DNA of 64,000 nucleotides from Powellomyces hirtus (Eukaryota > Chytridiomycota > Chytridiomycetes > Spizellomycetales > Powellomycetaceae), in contig JAHLKG010000001.1 in the NCBI GenBank assembly GCA_025526995.1, positions 1,488,001 to 1,552,000 on the forward strand, given 5' to 3'. The position numbers were made by a program, and so were the translations under genes. The notes beneath the pieces were generated by a model. The model ran no database searches. It was given only the letters and a program-made list of their open reading frames with translations, and was not told the origin of the DNA. Below, piece after piece: positions 62,367 through 64,000 of this stretch. Position 1 is the stretch's first letter; the number at the start of each line of letters is the position of its first letter.

Positions 62367-64000
62367 ATGACCCACCCTGCACTTTTTCTCCTTGCTATCC
62401 TCCTTGTCCTCTGCCGTTCGCTCTCATACCTGACCGCGGCCGAACCGGGCGGCTATGCTCCCCCGAAACCCAAGGATTTGATCCACATCTTTGGGGAGAA
62501 ACGACCGGTGGACCTTCTTTCTCCGACAGATTTGTTAGTCGTGACCACTCTCGACGGAGCGCTGCACGGAATTCACCGACCGACTGGCCGGGTTCTATGG
62601 ACGAGAGAGGATGATGGCTGGGGTCCGCTGGTTAGCGTCCGAGATATTGCGGCCGAGGCCCGGGCGGCTGCACTGGAGGAAGCAATGACAGGCGAATTCA
62701 AAAACGCCGAACCTCTTTCGCCGCCCGTCGATGCAGAGCTGGAACTCCCGGATTCGGATGATGTCGTTCTATTGGCAGAGGAAATTGATGGTTCAGAAAC
62801 TGGTGGAAGTCAAGGAGTGTGGATTCCAGAGCCGACTGGCAATGGCGATCTGTACTTCTATGAACCGGGCAAGAGTATTCAGAAACTTCGATTGCCAATC
62901 AAAAGGATCGTCGACGATAATCATGCGTTCATGTTTGGCGACTTTGTCTTTACCGGCAAAAAGATCACTCGGCTGGTCGCATTAAATCCCTTTAACGGTC
63001 AAACCTTGCAACGATATGGTGGTGACTCGCAAGGCGATGAAGAGCTCTCACCTGTTGCGATAAACGATCGAGACGCTGTGTTCATCGGAAGGACCCAATA
63101 TCTACTGAGCGCATGGGACAAAAAAACGTCAAAGCTGAGATGGAATATTACTTACGGGGAGTTTTCGGCTCCAAACTCGCCAAACTTTCATGCTGAAGGG
63201 GTTTGGGGCGAGGCTTCGGATCTCAAAGTGATTCCTCCCCCAGACTCTGGCAAGGTTGAGATGACTTCCGATGCTGAGGGATTCATCACTTTCAAGGGGC
63301 GTGATAACGACCTTCCTATCAGGATGCAATTCGAATCTCCGGCCGTTGGTGCTTTTCATATTGGACCCCATTTGGAAGGCTACCATGTCGAAAAAATATA
63401 TCCACCAGCAACGACACCCACGCGTAGTCTGTCGACAGAAACGCGAACCGATGCTTATGTGGGTCATCATAAGGGAAGTTTCTACATCTTGTCGTCGAAA
63501 AACTATCCTGATATAGCAGCGGCTTCTGCTTCTCTCTTGCCGTCAGTACCCGCATCCGAACTAAGCAGGTGTAGGATGTCCCTCTCGCCAGAGTGTTTGG
63601 TCGGCTCTCATACTGTTTATGAACCTAAAACAAGATTCGCCAAGATGAAGGAGTTGGGAATGAGAGCGGGCGAAACCATGGGTGAAGGACAGTGGATCTG
63701 GGGCTGGGTGAGAGTAGTGGTTGGCTTGGTTTCTTTAGTGGCGGGGCTATACAAGTGGGGCATGAGCATGTTCCGCCAACGGTGGTCGCCACCAGGCATT
63801 CTCGCTCAAACCAACGCGTTGGCCACTTTGAGCAACCTGCAGGATAGCCTTTCTGCAAGGACTCCTATCACCTTGCCCACTACTGCTGAACTGGGCCAAC
63901 TTGTCGAGAAGGACTCCGTTTCAGTGTCCATGGAGCCAGCTCACCCATCACCAGTGTCAACGTCGACGACGAAAAAGAAGAAGAAATCCACGAAGACCGT
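62367..64000 (+). CDS. IRE1: IRE1 unfolded-protein sensor, 3' partial (lumenal and membrane part)
   Basis: ER-resident kinase/RNase that senses unfolded proteins. Only the first 544 codons lie in the window, on one uninterrupted exon. A signal peptide (ALFLLAILLVLCRSLSYLTA) is followed by the lumenal beta-propeller-like domain: LLVVTTLDGALHGIHRPTGR and VLWTREDDGWGPLVSV. Later blocks are GDLYFYEPGKSIQKLRLPIK, VFTGKKITRLVALNPFNG and RTQYLLSAWDKKTSKLRWNI. A transmembrane helix follows at about residues 441-463 (GWVRVVVGLVSLVAGLYKWG), then the start of a basic cytosolic linker (TTKKKKKSTKT). The kinase and RNase domains would lie beyond 64000. It diverges from SLBP. Confidence 0.9.
   Translation, partial: MTHPALFLLAILLVLCRSLSYLTAAEPGGYAPPKPKDLIHIFGEKRPVDLLSPTDLLVVTTLDGALHGIHRPTGRVLWTREDDGWGPLVSVRDIAAEARAAALEEAMTGEFKNAEPLSPPVDAELELPDSDDVVLLAEEIDGSETGGSQGVWIPEPTGNGDLYFYEPGKSIQKLRLPIKRIVDDNHAFMFGDFVFTGKKITRLVALNPFNGQTLQRYGGDSQGDEELSPVAINDRDAVFIGRTQYLLSAWDKKTSKLRWNITYGEFSAPNSPNFHAEGVWGEASDLKVIPPPDSGKVEMTSDAEGFITFKGRDNDLPIRMQFESPAVGAFHIGPHLEGYHVEKIYPPATTPTRSLSTETRTDAYVGHHKGSFYILSSKNYPDIAAASASLLPSVPASELSRCRMSLSPECLVGSHTVYEPKTRFAKMKELGMRAGETMGEGQWIWGWVRVVVGLVSLVAGLYKWGMSMFRQRWSPPGILAQTNALATLSNLQDSLSARTPITLPTTAELGQLVEKDSVSVSMEPAHPSPVSTSTTKKKKKSTKT

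Overview
The window is nuclear DNA of a fungus. Genes are dense, on both strands, and split by short GT-AG introns (mostly about 55-90 bp). The set includes fungus-type markers: a Cyr1 adenylate cyclase (RA-LRR-PP2C-cyclase), a Whi3/Scw1 RRM protein, a Pex8-like peroxin ending in a PTS1, and Sec1. It also holds genes that are rare or missing in yeasts: a histone stem-loop binding protein, a tandem (coronin-7 type) coronin, a TTC14-like protein, a prenylcysteine oxidase, a DM9/Natterin-like protein and an NZF-WWE-RING protein. This mix suggests an early-diverging, possibly zoosporic (chytrid-like) fungus. That placement is an inference; no marker fixes the species.

Layout. 1-8.5 kb: CDT1 (5' cut by the window), convergent DSK2/ubiquilin, then a large RING-H2 ligase gene with a possible N-myristoylation start. 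8.5-11 kb: an intergenic stretch, then a TATA-driven intronless DM9 gene. 11.5-21.3 kb: SEC1 with a very long low-complexity tail, sharing a divergent promoter with a Pex8-like gene. 21.5-28.8 kb: TTC14-like, ATP23, class I alpha-mannosidase (GH47), an unknown four-helix membrane protein, RPS7. 29.6-37.1 kb: STE24, an MDR-type oxidoreductase, tandem coronin. 37.8-45.4 kb: NZF-WWE-RING protein, WHI3-like gene with an unusually long pyrimidine-rich upstream region, prenylcysteine oxidase. 45.8-54.3 kb: the 8.5 kb CYR1 gene. 55.3-64 kb: mitochondrial uL11, hydroxyacid-oxoacid transhydrogenase, SLBP, and the lumenal half of IRE1 (cut by the window end).

Most genes are unrelated housekeeping or signalling genes and there is no obvious gene cluster. 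Recurrent themes are protein quality control and ubiquitin (DSK2, two RING proteins, ATP23, GH47, IRE1) and prenylation/Ras signalling (STE24, prenylcysteine oxidase, the RA domain of CYR1); I regard this as chance co-location. No tRNA, rRNA, transposon or CRISPR array was recognised. Most exon junctions were placed by matching splice signals, reading phase and family conservation; several are marked as unresolved.
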